Below are positions 15,882-24,183 of a stretch of 39,810 bases of DNA, in pieces. Under the pieces are notes generated by a model. That model was not told the DNA's origin. It saw only the letters and a program-made list of their open reading frames with translations, and made no database searches. The position numbers were made by a program, and so were the translations under genes. The stretch is from Caryophanales bacterium UBA4100 (lineage in GTDB: Bacteria > Bacillota > Bacilli > Paenibacillales > UBA4045): the NCBI GenBank assembly GCA_002383285.1, contig DFXU01000112.1, forward strand, positions 1 through 39,810, read 5' to 3'. Each line of letters starts with the position of its first letter. Position 1 is the first letter of the stretch.

Positions 15882-17215
15882 TGTTTAGTAAAACCAGACT
15901 ACAGCTCACACTGCGCAATGCAATCGTCCTCTTCATTATACTGATATCACTTAGCATTGCTCTATATGGATACATGCGGGTTCAGCTGTTTAACCGTGTC
16001 GATCAAACCATGGAGAGTATGACGACCAGATTCGGCAAAGTGTTGGTAGCACAAGCAACAGATGCCATGCCAACGCTCGAGCTATCGGCACCTGCATTTC
16101 CATTAAGACAAGCTATTAGCGCTCGACTCTCAAATCTGGATCGTCCTGTATATCAGTTACTGTGGCTCTCCGAGGATCGTTTAGTTTCTCAGTCGATGAT
16201 GAAAGAGCTCATTCCTGATTTAAGCGAGAAAGAGATTCAGCAATTTAGCCCTTCCAAGCTAAATGAGGACCCTCAGAACGTGAAGATAGGTGAGCAGTAT
16301 TACAGAGTAATCACATTAAAGGATCAACAAGTCGGATACATGGTTGATGCTAATGGCGGGATACGTGAGCCCATCGAAACCATTCAATACATAACGAATA
16401 TAACAACAGAAACGGATATGCTTCATAGCTTGTTCTACGTGCTGCTTATAGGCGGCGGGTTGGGTCTGATAATAACGATACTTGCTGGCTTCTACCTAGC
16501 GGATAGGGCTCTTATACCCATCAAGCTATCGTGGGAGAAGCAGCAATTATTCGTCTCTGATGCATCACACGAGCTGAGAACTCCACTCTCTGTCATACAA
16601 GCACACACGGAATTACTGCTTCGACACCCCGAACAGACGATTGAACAAGAAAGCCGCTATATCTCCACAATCCTAAAAGAAACCAAAAGAATGAATAAGC
16701 TAGTTAATGGCTTACTCACATTAGCACGTGTTGATTCCAACCAGACGGAGCTTGAATTAAAGCCAATTCATATTGATAAGGTCTTGAACGATGTTATCAA
16801 TCAAATGAATTATCTTGCGGAGATTAAAGAAATTGTCATCCAAACAGAGCTTGACGAGGCTGTTCTCGTCCATGCCGATGACGAAAGAATTCATCAGCTA
16901 TTGATCATCCTGCTCGACAACGCTTTAAAATATACACATGAGCAAGGCTTCATAAGGATTAGCTTAAAAAAATATACACAAACAGTTATCATTGAAATCG
17001 TAGATAATGGAATAGGTATTTCTCAGCTGGACTTACCTTATATATTCGACCGATTTTATCGCGGAGACAAAGCTCGCTCGCGTGCAGATGGAGGAACTGG
17101 TCTAGGCTTATCCATTGCCAAGTGGATCGTAGAAGGACATAACGGTAAAATCCATGCGGAGAGCAAAAGTGTAGGAACACGGTTAGTTATTAGCATGCCA
17201 TTATTGACTTTATAA
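15881..17215 (+). CDS. sensor histidine kinase
   Basis: A 444-residue membrane kinase. TM1 is about residues 13-32, an extracytoplasmic sensor region of about 150 residues follows, and TM2 is about 186-208 (LFYVLLIGGGLGLIITILAG). The H-box SDASHELRTPLS has His230; then the N-box LLIILLDNALKYT, G1 DNGIGI, F-box FDRFYRGD and G2 GGTGLGLSIAKWIVEGH. There is little room for a HAMP domain after TM2. The sensor domain is not one I can name. It is co-translated with the response regulator (ATG overlaps its TAA). The adjacent exporter-type ABC operon suggests it senses envelope stress or an antimicrobial peptide, but that is inference. Confidence 0.95.
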   Translation: MFSKTRLQLTLRNAIVLFIILISLSIALYGYMRVQLFNRVDQTMESMTTRFGKVLVAQATDAMPTLELSAPAFPLRQAISARLSNLDRPVYQLLWLSEDRLVSQSMMKELIPDLSEKEIQQFSPSKLNEDPQNVKIGEQYYRVITLKDQQVGYMVDANGGIREPIETIQYITNITTETDMLHSLFYVLLIGGGLGLIITILAGFYLADRALIPIKLSWEKQQLFVSDASHELRTPLSVIQAHTELLLRHPEQTIEQESRYISTILKETKRMNKLVNGLLTLARVDSNQTELELKPIHIDKVLNDVINQMNYLAEIKEIVIQTELDEAVLVHADDERIHQLLIILLDNALKYTHEQGFIRISLKKYTQTVIIEIVDNGIGISQLDLPYIFDRFYRGDKARSRADGGTGLGLSIAKWIVEGHNGKIHAESKSVGTRLVISMPLLTL

Positions 17216-17514
17216 TTTTATAGTTCTAATTCTTATTCGTTTATAGTCCACAAACCAAGAGCCATTCCTGAATAAATCTTTTCTGGATTTAATCATTGTT
17301 TTTTCGATAGCCATGCTCCTCTCTACTCCACCTAGCTGCCCGAAAAAATGATCAGCGAAAACTTCAACCACAGATTAAGTCCATTCTCACCCTGAATTCC
17401 CGAAAAATTATACCAAGGTAACAAAAGTTCTCCTGGTTATTGGATATTCTTTGGATCTATTATTAAATGTAGGATGCCGGATTCCGTATAATAATTATCC
17501 AGGCATAGAGGATT

Positions 17515-17676
17515 CATACCGAATCATGCAATTGGTAATGATTTGGCAGAATGCATCTGAAAAATCATACAGAATCATGCAATTGGCGGCGATTAGGAGG
17601 CCACTTTATACAAAAAACCGTACAAAATGTTTTCGGGAAGTGGCGGCGATTTGGCAGAATGTATATGAAAAATCAT
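17515..17676 (+). repeat. degenerate intergenic repeat cluster
   Basis: GAATCATGCAATTGG occurs at 17521-17535 and 17572-17586 (51-nt period). GATTTGGCAGAATG is at 17540-17553 and 17648-17661, each followed by a near-identical TGAAAAATCATAC about 4 nt later. GGCGGCGATT occurs twice (17586-17595 and 17642-17651). The units are nested and diverged, unlike a CRISPR. Confidence 0.7.
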
Positions 17677-17726
17677 ACACAAGACAACTAAGTCCGCGTG
17701 GTTAATCAATTTCCAGATAACCCTTG

Positions 17727-17753
17727 TTATAAAAAAATTATAACAAGGGTTTG
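17727..17753 (+). other. short A-T rich hairpin
   Basis: CCTTGTTATAA, then AAAAA, then TTATAACAAGG makes an 11-bp stem, with GTTTG rather than a U-run after it on the plus strand. It could end the minus-strand remnant transcript only weakly, since no T-run follows there either. Confidence 0.4.
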
Positions 17754-17774
17754 TACAAAAGGCTTTGAAAACCC

Positions 17775-18077
17775 TTATAAGATATGGGCTACTGGATTCC
17801 TTGTTATAATATTCCGGGAATGCAGGTTCTCACCGTCTTCTATCTGAGTAGGGCGATCATAATGAACAACGTACGTTACATGAAAGCCTTGTTGCTCTAG
17901 CAATGTGCAATATTCTGCGATGCTTGGAAAGTACCAAGGATTAAGTTTAGAGGCATCCATCCCATACTCCTCATCAAGTACTTCGCTCACTGCCCGAATC
18001 ACGGTCTCCACATTACGATAACCTCCGAATTCAGCTACAAATCTACCCTTGCTATTCAATACATTCCAGACACATTC
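17775..18077 (-). pseudogene. remnant of a class I SAM-dependent methyltransferase
   Basis: The frame reads ECVWNVLNSKGRFVAEFGG, then NPWYFPSIAEYCTLLEQQGF and YVVHYDRPTQIEDGENLH. These correspond to the second half of tmcA/trans-aconitate-methyltransferase-like enzymes, where the usual text is (L)KPGGRFVAEFGG and NPWYFPS. The SAM-binding N-terminal half is absent, a TGA stop (18078-18080) lies directly before the fragment, and the last 15 residues are unrelated to the family. The only possible start is TTG, without a ribosome site. I read it as a decayed gene left by rearrangement at this site. Confidence 0.75.
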
Positions 18078-18146
18078 TCATACCCGTGACTATCGCTCCA
18101 AATTCTTTATGTACTTTTAAGCAAGATTTAAGCTTCCACTCATCTA

Positions 18147-18180
18147 TTCAAATTAAATTCTAAAAAAAACTGATCATACT
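18147..18180 (+). promoter_or_regulatory. direct-repeat operator and -10 upstream of the transporter operon
   Basis: TTCAAAT (18147-18153) and TTCTAAA (18158-18164) with an 11-nt period; ten nt later CATACT (18175-18180) in the -10 position. Fifteen of 18 box positions equal those of 15130-15147, and the distance to the -10 is the same. Confidence 0.6.
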
Positions 18181-18227
18181 GAAAAAGAAGTTATTACGAT
18201 CAAATATTATTAGAAACGGGTGAAATC

Positions 18228-19679
18228 ATGAACAAATCAAAGAAGTCAGCAATCCTACTATTGCTGGTCATGACAGTCGTAGTAGCAGCCTGTGGTAATC
18301 AAGGTAAGAGTAATCAAGCGGTAGACTCATTATCGCGAGATGAAGCCGGTTCACTTAAGATTGCTTATACTAACGAAGAAATTTTCTACATGCAATATGG
18401 TAACGCCTTTACAGCCATGTTCCCTAACGTTGCAGTTGAAGTGATCGCTACCGAGTCCATCTGGAATACGGATGATCCAGCGACTGAGTTGAAGAAGCTT
18501 GTGGATGAACAGAAACCGGACGTTGTTTCACTGACAGAGGATCAATATGAGCTACTAGCTAATGATGGCTATCTGTACGACCTGGATACAGTTATTAAAC
18601 AAGATCAATTTGAAATTACAAAGATGCTGCCTGGCGCCATCGAGCTGTTAAAAAACAAGGGTGGAGGCAAGCTTTATGGACTTAGTCCAAGCTTCTCTAG
18701 CAAAGCCCTCTACTATAATAAGGATATGTTCGATAAGTATAAAGTTCCTTACCCAACAGATCGGATGAGCTGGGAAGAGATTCTGCAGCTAGCAGAACGA
18801 TTTCCTACCGAAGGGCAAGGCGAGGAACAAACGTATGGATTGGTCTTATCCGGCAACACTGCATTCGATCTAGTCGAGACGATGGGGACGGCCAAAGGGC
18901 TAACCTATGTCGATTACGATTCTGGACAGCTATCCATTCAAACAGACGAGTGGAAAGCGATAATTGAGACCGTGACCAATTCTTATAAGTCAGGGAAAGT
19001 ATCCATTCCAAGCGGTAGCAACCCATTCGGTGGTGGCGGTATAATCCGTCGAGCTGGAGGTGTATCAATGTCTATTAGTATGGGTACGATGAATTTTGCT
19101 GCAGGTAAAGCTGCCATGACGATTGATCAGTCATTCCTGATGAATATGTTGCAGATGTCAGAGCGTATGGGCGGAGCAACAAAACGCGGGGCAGTTAGCG
19201 CTTCACCAAACGGTTCATCAGCAGGTGGGTCAAAGCTTCTGGAAATTCAAGAGATCAATTGGGACCTAGTTACCATCCCTGTGGATCCCACGAATCCTGA
19301 CGTAACTGGAGCTCTAGGTCTCGATACCATATGGTCGATTAGTGCATCAGCCGAGAACCTGAGTCCTGCATGGGAGCTTATTAAATATATTAATGGTGAC
19401 CAGCTGGCGAAGACAAATTCCAATTCCTCAACTCAGCTATCTACCCGCACTGAGTATATCTCGAACGAAGAATATAATTTACAGGCCTTCACTGTGCTAG
19501 GTCAAAACCCGGTTACATTTGCTCAGAGGTTCCCAATTGGCTTTAAGGATGAATTTGCTGCTATGGCTTCAGAGGAGATGAATTTGATTGTCAGTGGAAC
19601 GAAGACGATTACAGATGCTATAAGTGTTATTCAAACCAAAGGTCAAGATCTATTAACTCAGAAGAAGCTCGAAGAGTAA
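18228..19679 (+). CDS. extracellular solute-binding lipoprotein (family 1)
   Basis: A 483-residue protein with a lipoprotein signal (MNKSKKSAILLLLVMTVVVA then AC, lipidated Cys22) and a bilobal family 1 binding-protein body: KKLVDEQKPDVVSLTED, KLYGLSPSFSSKALYYNKDM, MSWEEILQLAERFPTEG, AAGKAAMTID and SPAWELIKYING. Such proteins normally feed sugars or peptides to importers of the MalFGK type. Here there is no such permease; the next genes encode an FtsX-type system. A Gly/Ser-rich insertion lies at about 265-335. GGGTGA precedes the ATG. The stop overlaps the next start (taATG), so translation is coupled. It may present a ligand to the sensor kinase or to the FtsX transporter. Confidence 0.9.
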   Translation: MNKSKKSAILLLLVMTVVVAACGNQGKSNQAVDSLSRDEAGSLKIAYTNEEIFYMQYGNAFTAMFPNVAVEVIATESIWNTDDPATELKKLVDEQKPDVVSLTEDQYELLANDGYLYDLDTVIKQDQFEITKMLPGAIELLKNKGGGKLYGLSPSFSSKALYYNKDMFDKYKVPYPTDRMSWEEILQLAERFPTEGQGEEQTYGLVLSGNTAFDLVETMGTAKGLTYVDYDSGQLSIQTDEWKAIIETVTNSYKSGKVSIPSGSNPFGGGGIIRRAGGVSMSISMGTMNFAAGKAAMTIDQSFLMNMLQMSERMGGATKRGAVSASPNGSSAGGSKLLEIQEINWDLVTIPVDPTNPDVTGALGLDTIWSISASAENLSPAWELIKYINGDQLAKTNSNSSTQLSTRTEYISNEEYNLQAFTVLGQNPVTFAQRFPIGFKDEFAAMASEEMNLIVSGTKTITDAISVIQTKGQDLLTQKKLEE

Positions 19680-20365
19680 TGATGATATCTAACCAGCTAT
19701 TAAAGGTGACCGGTGTGAAGCGTAGTTTTCACACCGGCAGAACCACAGTTGATATACTGAAGGGTATTGATATGTCCATACATACGGGACAATTAGTCAT
19801 GCTAAAGGGACGATCTGGATCTGGCAAGACTACGCTGCTTAATCTAATAGGCGGCTTGGACGTTCCAACAGAAGGTGAAATATGGTTTCAGGATCAATAT
19901 CTACATCAATTTAGTGATTACCAAAGAACTGGACTCCGCCGTCAGAGTTTAGGAATTATTTTCCAGTCATTCGCTCTGATGCCTCTGTTGTCAGCTTATG
20001 AGAATGTCGAGTTATCCCTAAGAATGGCAGGGATACCGATATCGACCCACAAGCACCGAATTCTAGAATGCCTTGATCTAGTTGGGCTAGGTAAACGAGC
20101 ACATCACCGTCCGTCAGAGCTTTCTGGAGGAGAGCAACAACGAGTAGCCATTGCGAAGGCGATAGCTCACCGCCCCACGTTGCTGTTAGCTGATGAACCT
20201 ACTGCAGAACTCGACTCGCAGATGTCCGCAAGGGTGATGACCATCTTCCGAGACATTATCGATACCGAGCAAATTGCCATCTGTATGACAACACATGATT
20301 CAACGATTTGGGAGGCAGCAGACCATGTTTACACAATGGCCGATGGTATTTTCATTAAGGCATAA
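19679..20365 (+). CDS. ABC transporter ATPase, MacB/LolD type
   Basis: A 228-residue ATPase with Walker A GRSGSGKT (residues 44-51), Q-loop FQSFALMPLLSAYEN, signature LSGGEQQRVAIAKA, Walker B LLLADEPTAELD and H-loop TTHD. The sequence type belongs to the LolD/MacB/FtsE class that powers FtsX-like permeases rather than importers. Two ATG codons overlap the previous stop; the next gene starts inside its 3' end. A second, different ATPase is in the same operon, so the pair may form a heterodimer on one permease. Confidence 0.95.
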   Translation: MMISNQLLKVTGVKRSFHTGRTTVDILKGIDMSIHTGQLVMLKGRSGSGKTTLLNLIGGLDVPTEGEIWFQDQYLHQFSDYQRTGLRRQSLGIIFQSFALMPLLSAYENVELSLRMAGIPISTHKHRILECLDLVGLGKRAHHRPSELSGGEQQRVAIAKAIAHRPTLLLADEPTAELDSQMSARVMTIFRDIIDTEQIAICMTTHDSTIWEAADHVYTMADGIFIKA

Positions 20366-21365
20366 CATACGTATTCTTACTTTCACCCTTCTTCTTGTAA
20401 TGGTTACTGGCTGTGGACTGCTTCCGCAGGAGGATGAGAAAGAAATTGTACCTATCATCAATACTCCTAAGATTGCTCAGAAACCGGAATACCCTGTAAC
20501 GAGAGGAACGATTGAAGTGAAGGCTAGTGGTTCGGGAAAGCTGTTGTCCCAGCAGGAAGAAGATCTATTCTTCACTGAAGACAGCCAAAGAATCAAGGAG
20601 ATATATGTAAAGAGTGGAGATACAGTAGAAGCGGGACAACTGATCGCTGAACTGGATTCGGGAGACCTAGAGGCTCAACTGCGTAGGAAAGAAATCGAGG
20701 TAGCGAAGGCAGAATTAGACATGAAGCAAATATTGCGTGATGCAGAAGAACAGAATGAACTGATCCTTCAGAAGCAGAAGCTGGATTTCGAATTACTCCA
20801 GGATGAATGGACCCAATTACAGGAGAAGGTTGACGCCTCCAAATTAGTCGCACCCTATGATGGAACAATTGTCAGCTTCACGGGCAAGAAGGGTGATTCG
20901 GTTAAAGCATATGGCAAGGTGGGAACGATTGCTGATCTATCCACATTAACTGTTGCGGCGATATTAAGTCAGACTGATCTGAATAATATTGTGACCGGAA
21001 TGGAGGTTGTGGTAAACATCAATACTGTAGGAGAACTGAAGGGTAAGGTAAGTAGGCTGCCTGAGGTCACTGAGAATTCGAGCAACGACTCGATTGATCA
21101 TTATTTGTTGGTCGAGCTTGAAGCCATGCCTGTAGGCTTGTCACGCGGGACCCCATTATCCGTCTCCGTCATCATTGAGCGTAAGTACAATGTATTAGTC
21201 ATTCCTGTAGCAGCTCTGCGCACACAGAACAGTCGTAATTATGTGGTCGTGGTTGAAGCTAATGGTTCCAAGGGTGAGGTTGATGTGGAAATTGGTGAAC
21301 GATCAACAACAGAAGTAGAAATCGTCAAAGGCTTGACCGAGGGTCAGAAAGTAGCTGGTAAATAA
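20325..21365 (+). CDS. HlyD/MacA-like adaptor lipoprotein
   Basis: A 346-residue membrane-fusion-type protein. The signal segment ends VMVTGC, placing a lipidated Cys at residue 30. Then come a first lipoyl half (VKSGDTVEAGQLIAELDSGD), a short coiled coil (about 125-170, KEIEVAKAELDMKQILRDAE), a second lipoyl half (LVAPYDGTIVSFTGKKGDSV), a beta-barrel domain and a C-terminal membrane-proximal domain (VLVIPVAALRT). ATG 20325 has GGGAGG nine nt upstream and lies 41 nt inside the ATPase gene; an internal ATG at 20343 is possible. In Gram-positive bacteria such adaptors accompany MacB-like peptide exporters. Confidence 0.92.
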   Translation: MFTQWPMVFSLRHNIRILTFTLLLVMVTGCGLLPQEDEKEIVPIINTPKIAQKPEYPVTRGTIEVKASGSGKLLSQQEEDLFFTEDSQRIKEIYVKSGDTVEAGQLIAELDSGDLEAQLRRKEIEVAKAELDMKQILRDAEEQNELILQKQKLDFELLQDEWTQLQEKVDASKLVAPYDGTIVSFTGKKGDSVKAYGKVGTIADLSTLTVAAILSQTDLNNIVTGMEVVVNINTVGELKGKVSRLPEVTENSSNDSIDHYLLVELEAMPVGLSRGTPLSVSVIIERKYNVLVIPVAALRTQNSRNYVVVVEANGSKGEVDVEIGERSTTEVEIVKGLTEGQKVAGK

Positions 21366-24154
21366 TGGCCATATTGCGATTTCTTTATCGGAAAATGTGG
21401 AATAATCGCTGGTTCACCATAAGCACTTTGCTCGGACTAACTATCGCTGTTTCCTTCACCATGAGTATTCCGATGTATTCCGACGGATCGCTCAAAAGGC
21501 TCGTTTCTCAAACATTGGAGCGACAGACAAACGGGCTGCCCCCTGCTTCGTTATATATGAAGTACCAAGCGGCTGGTCAAGCTGAAACTGATCTGGAAGC
21601 ACTAGAGAATACGGACACCTATATTCGTGATGTGCTCCCTTCCGATATCGGTTTCCCCTCCGATCCGCTTGTCAGCAGATTCAGTATACGTAGTTCGCAA
21701 ATCAAATCTGTTGATCCCAATCAAGCAGGCTCTAGCAAATTTAGACAGCTTGAGCTTGCTACACAACCCGGTCTCACTGAGTTAATAGAGATTACACAGG
21801 GACGGATGTACGAGGAGCATAGTCAGACAGATAAGCTAGAAGCAATTGTTGTTCAAGATGCGCTATATCGACATGAGATGAAGATTGGTGATGTGTATCA
21901 ATATACGGCTCTCGATGGGGACGGTATGCAGCAGAAGCTTCAGGTTGAGATTGTTGGTACTTACAAGCTGAATAATGAGACTGACCCCGCATGGGTCGTC
22001 AGTGGTCAAGATCTGCTGCTTCAATCCTTGATGGTATCAGAGGTATCTCTACATGAACACATATTGAAGAAGCTGAATATACCGCTTGCAACCGCAGATT
22101 GGTATTATGCCTTCGATCTCCAGCAGATACGAACAAGTGATTTATCGCCCCTTATTCGCACACTCGATCGACTGGATATCAGCTTGTTCCAGAAGCTTAC
22201 GAATACACATGTAAGCTTGAGCTTTCTCAATATGTTATACGATTTCAGAGTACAGAGTATTCAGATGCAAGCGACGCTGTTCGCATTAGCAGCGCCCATG
22301 ATCGCGATGGTATTCTACTTCATTGCTATGAATGCCCGACAGTCGCTTGACCGACAGAGAGCGGATATCGCTGTACTTAAGAGCCGTGGAGGAAGCACGA
22401 GGATCATTATTTGGCTATACACATTAGAGGGACTTCTGCTCGGTGGCTGCTCTTTATTGCTAGGTTCCGCTATTGGATGGTTTCTCTCCAAGAGTATCGG
22501 ATCGGCAAGCGGCTTTCTATCCTTCGTTGGAAGAAAGGTGATCCCAATTGATTTCACCTGGACGACGTTATTATATGGATTGTTGGCTGTGGCTATAGCA
22601 ATTGGCGCAAGTGTTATTCCCGTTGCCATGTATGCAAGATCGTCTATCGTAAGCTATAAGCGGAATATGGCCCGTTCAACTAAGCCCCTATGGCAACGCT
22701 ATTATCTTGATCTTGTTGTACTGCTTGCTGCAGCAAGCGGATGGTACATGTTCAATTCCAATCGAATGCTGGGTGTCAATACGGGTCTTTCGTCCGAGCA
22801 GCTCCAAGTTCAACCTTTATTATTCTTTGTTCCTGCATTGTCAATTTTCGCCTTGGGGCTTGTGTTCCTTCGTCTATTCCCATGGTTCCTGCTGTTGTTC
22901 CATCGGCTTGGACGGAACTATATGCCGGTCACTATGCATCTTACCCTAACACAGCTGTCACGCTCAGCCAATTCCTATTATCCGATCATGATTCTACTTC
23001 TATTAACCGTCGGACTCGGCGTATACAACTCCTCAGCTGCTAGGACGATTGATATGAACTCAGACGATCGAACACTATATCAATATGGGGCAGATGTAGT
23101 CATACAAGCCGTTTGGGAAGGCTATCAGGATCAGAATGATGAGAGCATCATTTATTATACCGAGCCCTCCTTCGAACCCTTCCGCCAGCTAGATGAGGTT
23201 GAAGCGGCAGCCCGGGTGTTAAAGACGAGCGGTAAGGTTACGGTATCCGGCAAATCAGCTGGCCAAGGCCAGCTGATCGGCATTGATAATCTCGATTTCT
23301 CCAAGGCCGCCTGGTTCAGATCTGATCTGTACCCTGTACATCCTAATATTTATTTGGACTTACTTAGCTATTACGAGCAAGCAGTTCTGATCTCCTCACC
23401 TTTCGCTGAGAAGTATCAATTGAAGGAAGGGGATGTGGTTGGCATATCGGTTGGTGTGGAACAGACTTCTATTGAATTTACCGTTGTAGGCATTGTCCCT
23501 TATTGGCCAAGCCTTTATCCGAATACCATGCCGTTCTTCATCTCTAATCTCGATTATGTCAACAATCAGATCAACAAAATTCCTTATGAGGTCTGGTTGA
23601 ATATGAAGGATGGCGCTAAAGTCACACCTATTGTTGAGAAACTGGCGGCATCACAAATTCAAGTATCAGAGGTGCGAGATGTTCGTAATGCATTGATCGA
23701 TCAGATCAATCACCCATCTCGAGGTGGTGTATTCGGCATTCTAAGTCTGGGCTTCATCATCTCCATGTTAATCACATTAGTTGGGTATATACTTTACTGG
23801 TTCTTCACCCTATCCGGTCGTGTCGTGCAATTCGGGATTCTTCGTGCAATGGGTCTGCAACGCGGTCAATTAACCAGTATGCTGCTAATGGAGCAGCTGC
23901 TTACGACTGGACTCTCCATCGCCCTAGGTATCAGCATAGGCAAGCTATCCAGCTACATATTCCTGCCCTTCCTGCAGGCTGCTGGTGATTCTGCTAGCCA
24001 AATTCCACCATTCCGTATCGTGTTTGAAGCCAAGGATACCGCGAAGCTATATGCTGTGGTCGGCGTTATGCTGCTGATCGGAGTTGGATTGTTATTCATA
24101 CAAATACGTAAGCTTCGTGTGCATGAGGCGGTTAAGCTTGGTGAAGAACGCTAA
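21365..24154 (+). CDS. large FtsX-type ABC permease
   Basis: A 929-residue permease with two FtsX modules. TM1 (about 17-39) leads into a first extracellular domain (about 40-305). TMs near 305-325, 358-380 and 400-425 surround VLKSRGGSTRIIIWLYTLEG; two or three TMs lie near 445-520; TM near 540-555 leads to a second extracellular domain (about 560-785); and three C-terminal TMs surround ILRAMGLQRGQLTSMLLMEQ. The tandem design with two coupling loops lets one chain act as the whole membrane part. The ATG overlaps the adaptor stop. Related proteins export antimicrobial peptides or lipids, or transduce signals without transport; which applies here cannot be seen. Confidence 0.92.
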   Translation: MAILRFLYRKMWNNRWFTISTLLGLTIAVSFTMSIPMYSDGSLKRLVSQTLERQTNGLPPASLYMKYQAAGQAETDLEALENTDTYIRDVLPSDIGFPSDPLVSRFSIRSSQIKSVDPNQAGSSKFRQLELATQPGLTELIEITQGRMYEEHSQTDKLEAIVVQDALYRHEMKIGDVYQYTALDGDGMQQKLQVEIVGTYKLNNETDPAWVVSGQDLLLQSLMVSEVSLHEHILKKLNIPLATADWYYAFDLQQIRTSDLSPLIRTLDRLDISLFQKLTNTHVSLSFLNMLYDFRVQSIQMQATLFALAAPMIAMVFYFIAMNARQSLDRQRADIAVLKSRGGSTRIIIWLYTLEGLLLGGCSLLLGSAIGWFLSKSIGSASGFLSFVGRKVIPIDFTWTTLLYGLLAVAIAIGASVIPVAMYARSSIVSYKRNMARSTKPLWQRYYLDLVVLLAAASGWYMFNSNRMLGVNTGLSSEQLQVQPLLFFVPALSIFALGLVFLRLFPWFLLLFHRLGRNYMPVTMHLTLTQLSRSANSYYPIMILLLLTVGLGVYNSSAARTIDMNSDDRTLYQYGADVVIQAVWEGYQDQNDESIIYYTEPSFEPFRQLDEVEAAARVLKTSGKVTVSGKSAGQGQLIGIDNLDFSKAAWFRSDLYPVHPNIYLDLLSYYEQAVLISSPFAEKYQLKEGDVVGISVGVEQTSIEFTVVGIVPYWPSLYPNTMPFFISNLDYVNNQINKIPYEVWLNMKDGAKVTPIVEKLAASQIQVSEVRDVRNALIDQINHPSRGGVFGILSLGFIISMLITLVGYILYWFFTLSGRVVQFGILRAMGLQRGQLTSMLLMEQLLTTGLSIALGISIGKLSSYIFLPFLQAAGDSASQIPPFRIVFEAKDTAKLYAVVGVMLLIGVGLLFIQIRKLRVHEAVKLGEER

Positions 24155-24183
24155 TCTACAGAGGAGGAGAGTGAATTTAGGAC

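Larger units (their letters stand above)
17216..17774. other. 559-nt repeat-rich stretch, no convincing gene
   Basis: It lies between the kinase and a methyltransferase remnant. The right half carries the internal repeats described at 17515-17676; around 17727-17753 CCTTGTTAT, then a run of A, then ATAACAAGGG form a short hairpin. An 84-codon plus-strand open frame (17451-17705) is made of these repeats and lacks a ribosome site, so I do not call it a gene. Confidence 0.6.

Noticed and set aside
17515..17676. Possible CRISPR array
   Set aside because: Repeats are diverged, of unequal length and nested, with periods of 51 and 108 nt; there are no regular spacers and no cas genes.
17451..17705. 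84-codon plus-strand open frame after the sensor kinase
   Set aside because: It is written by the nested repeats and has no ribosome site; treated as non-coding repeat.
18081..18170. Other-frame text (EFGAIVTGMRMCLECIE) upstream of the methyltransferase remnant as the lost half of that enzyme
   Set aside because: It does not resemble the SAM-binding half, and I cannot assign it to any family.
22315..23043. Open frames inside the FtsX-type permease gene
   Set aside because: They overlap a well-supported membrane protein gene in other frames; composition is that of a shadow.
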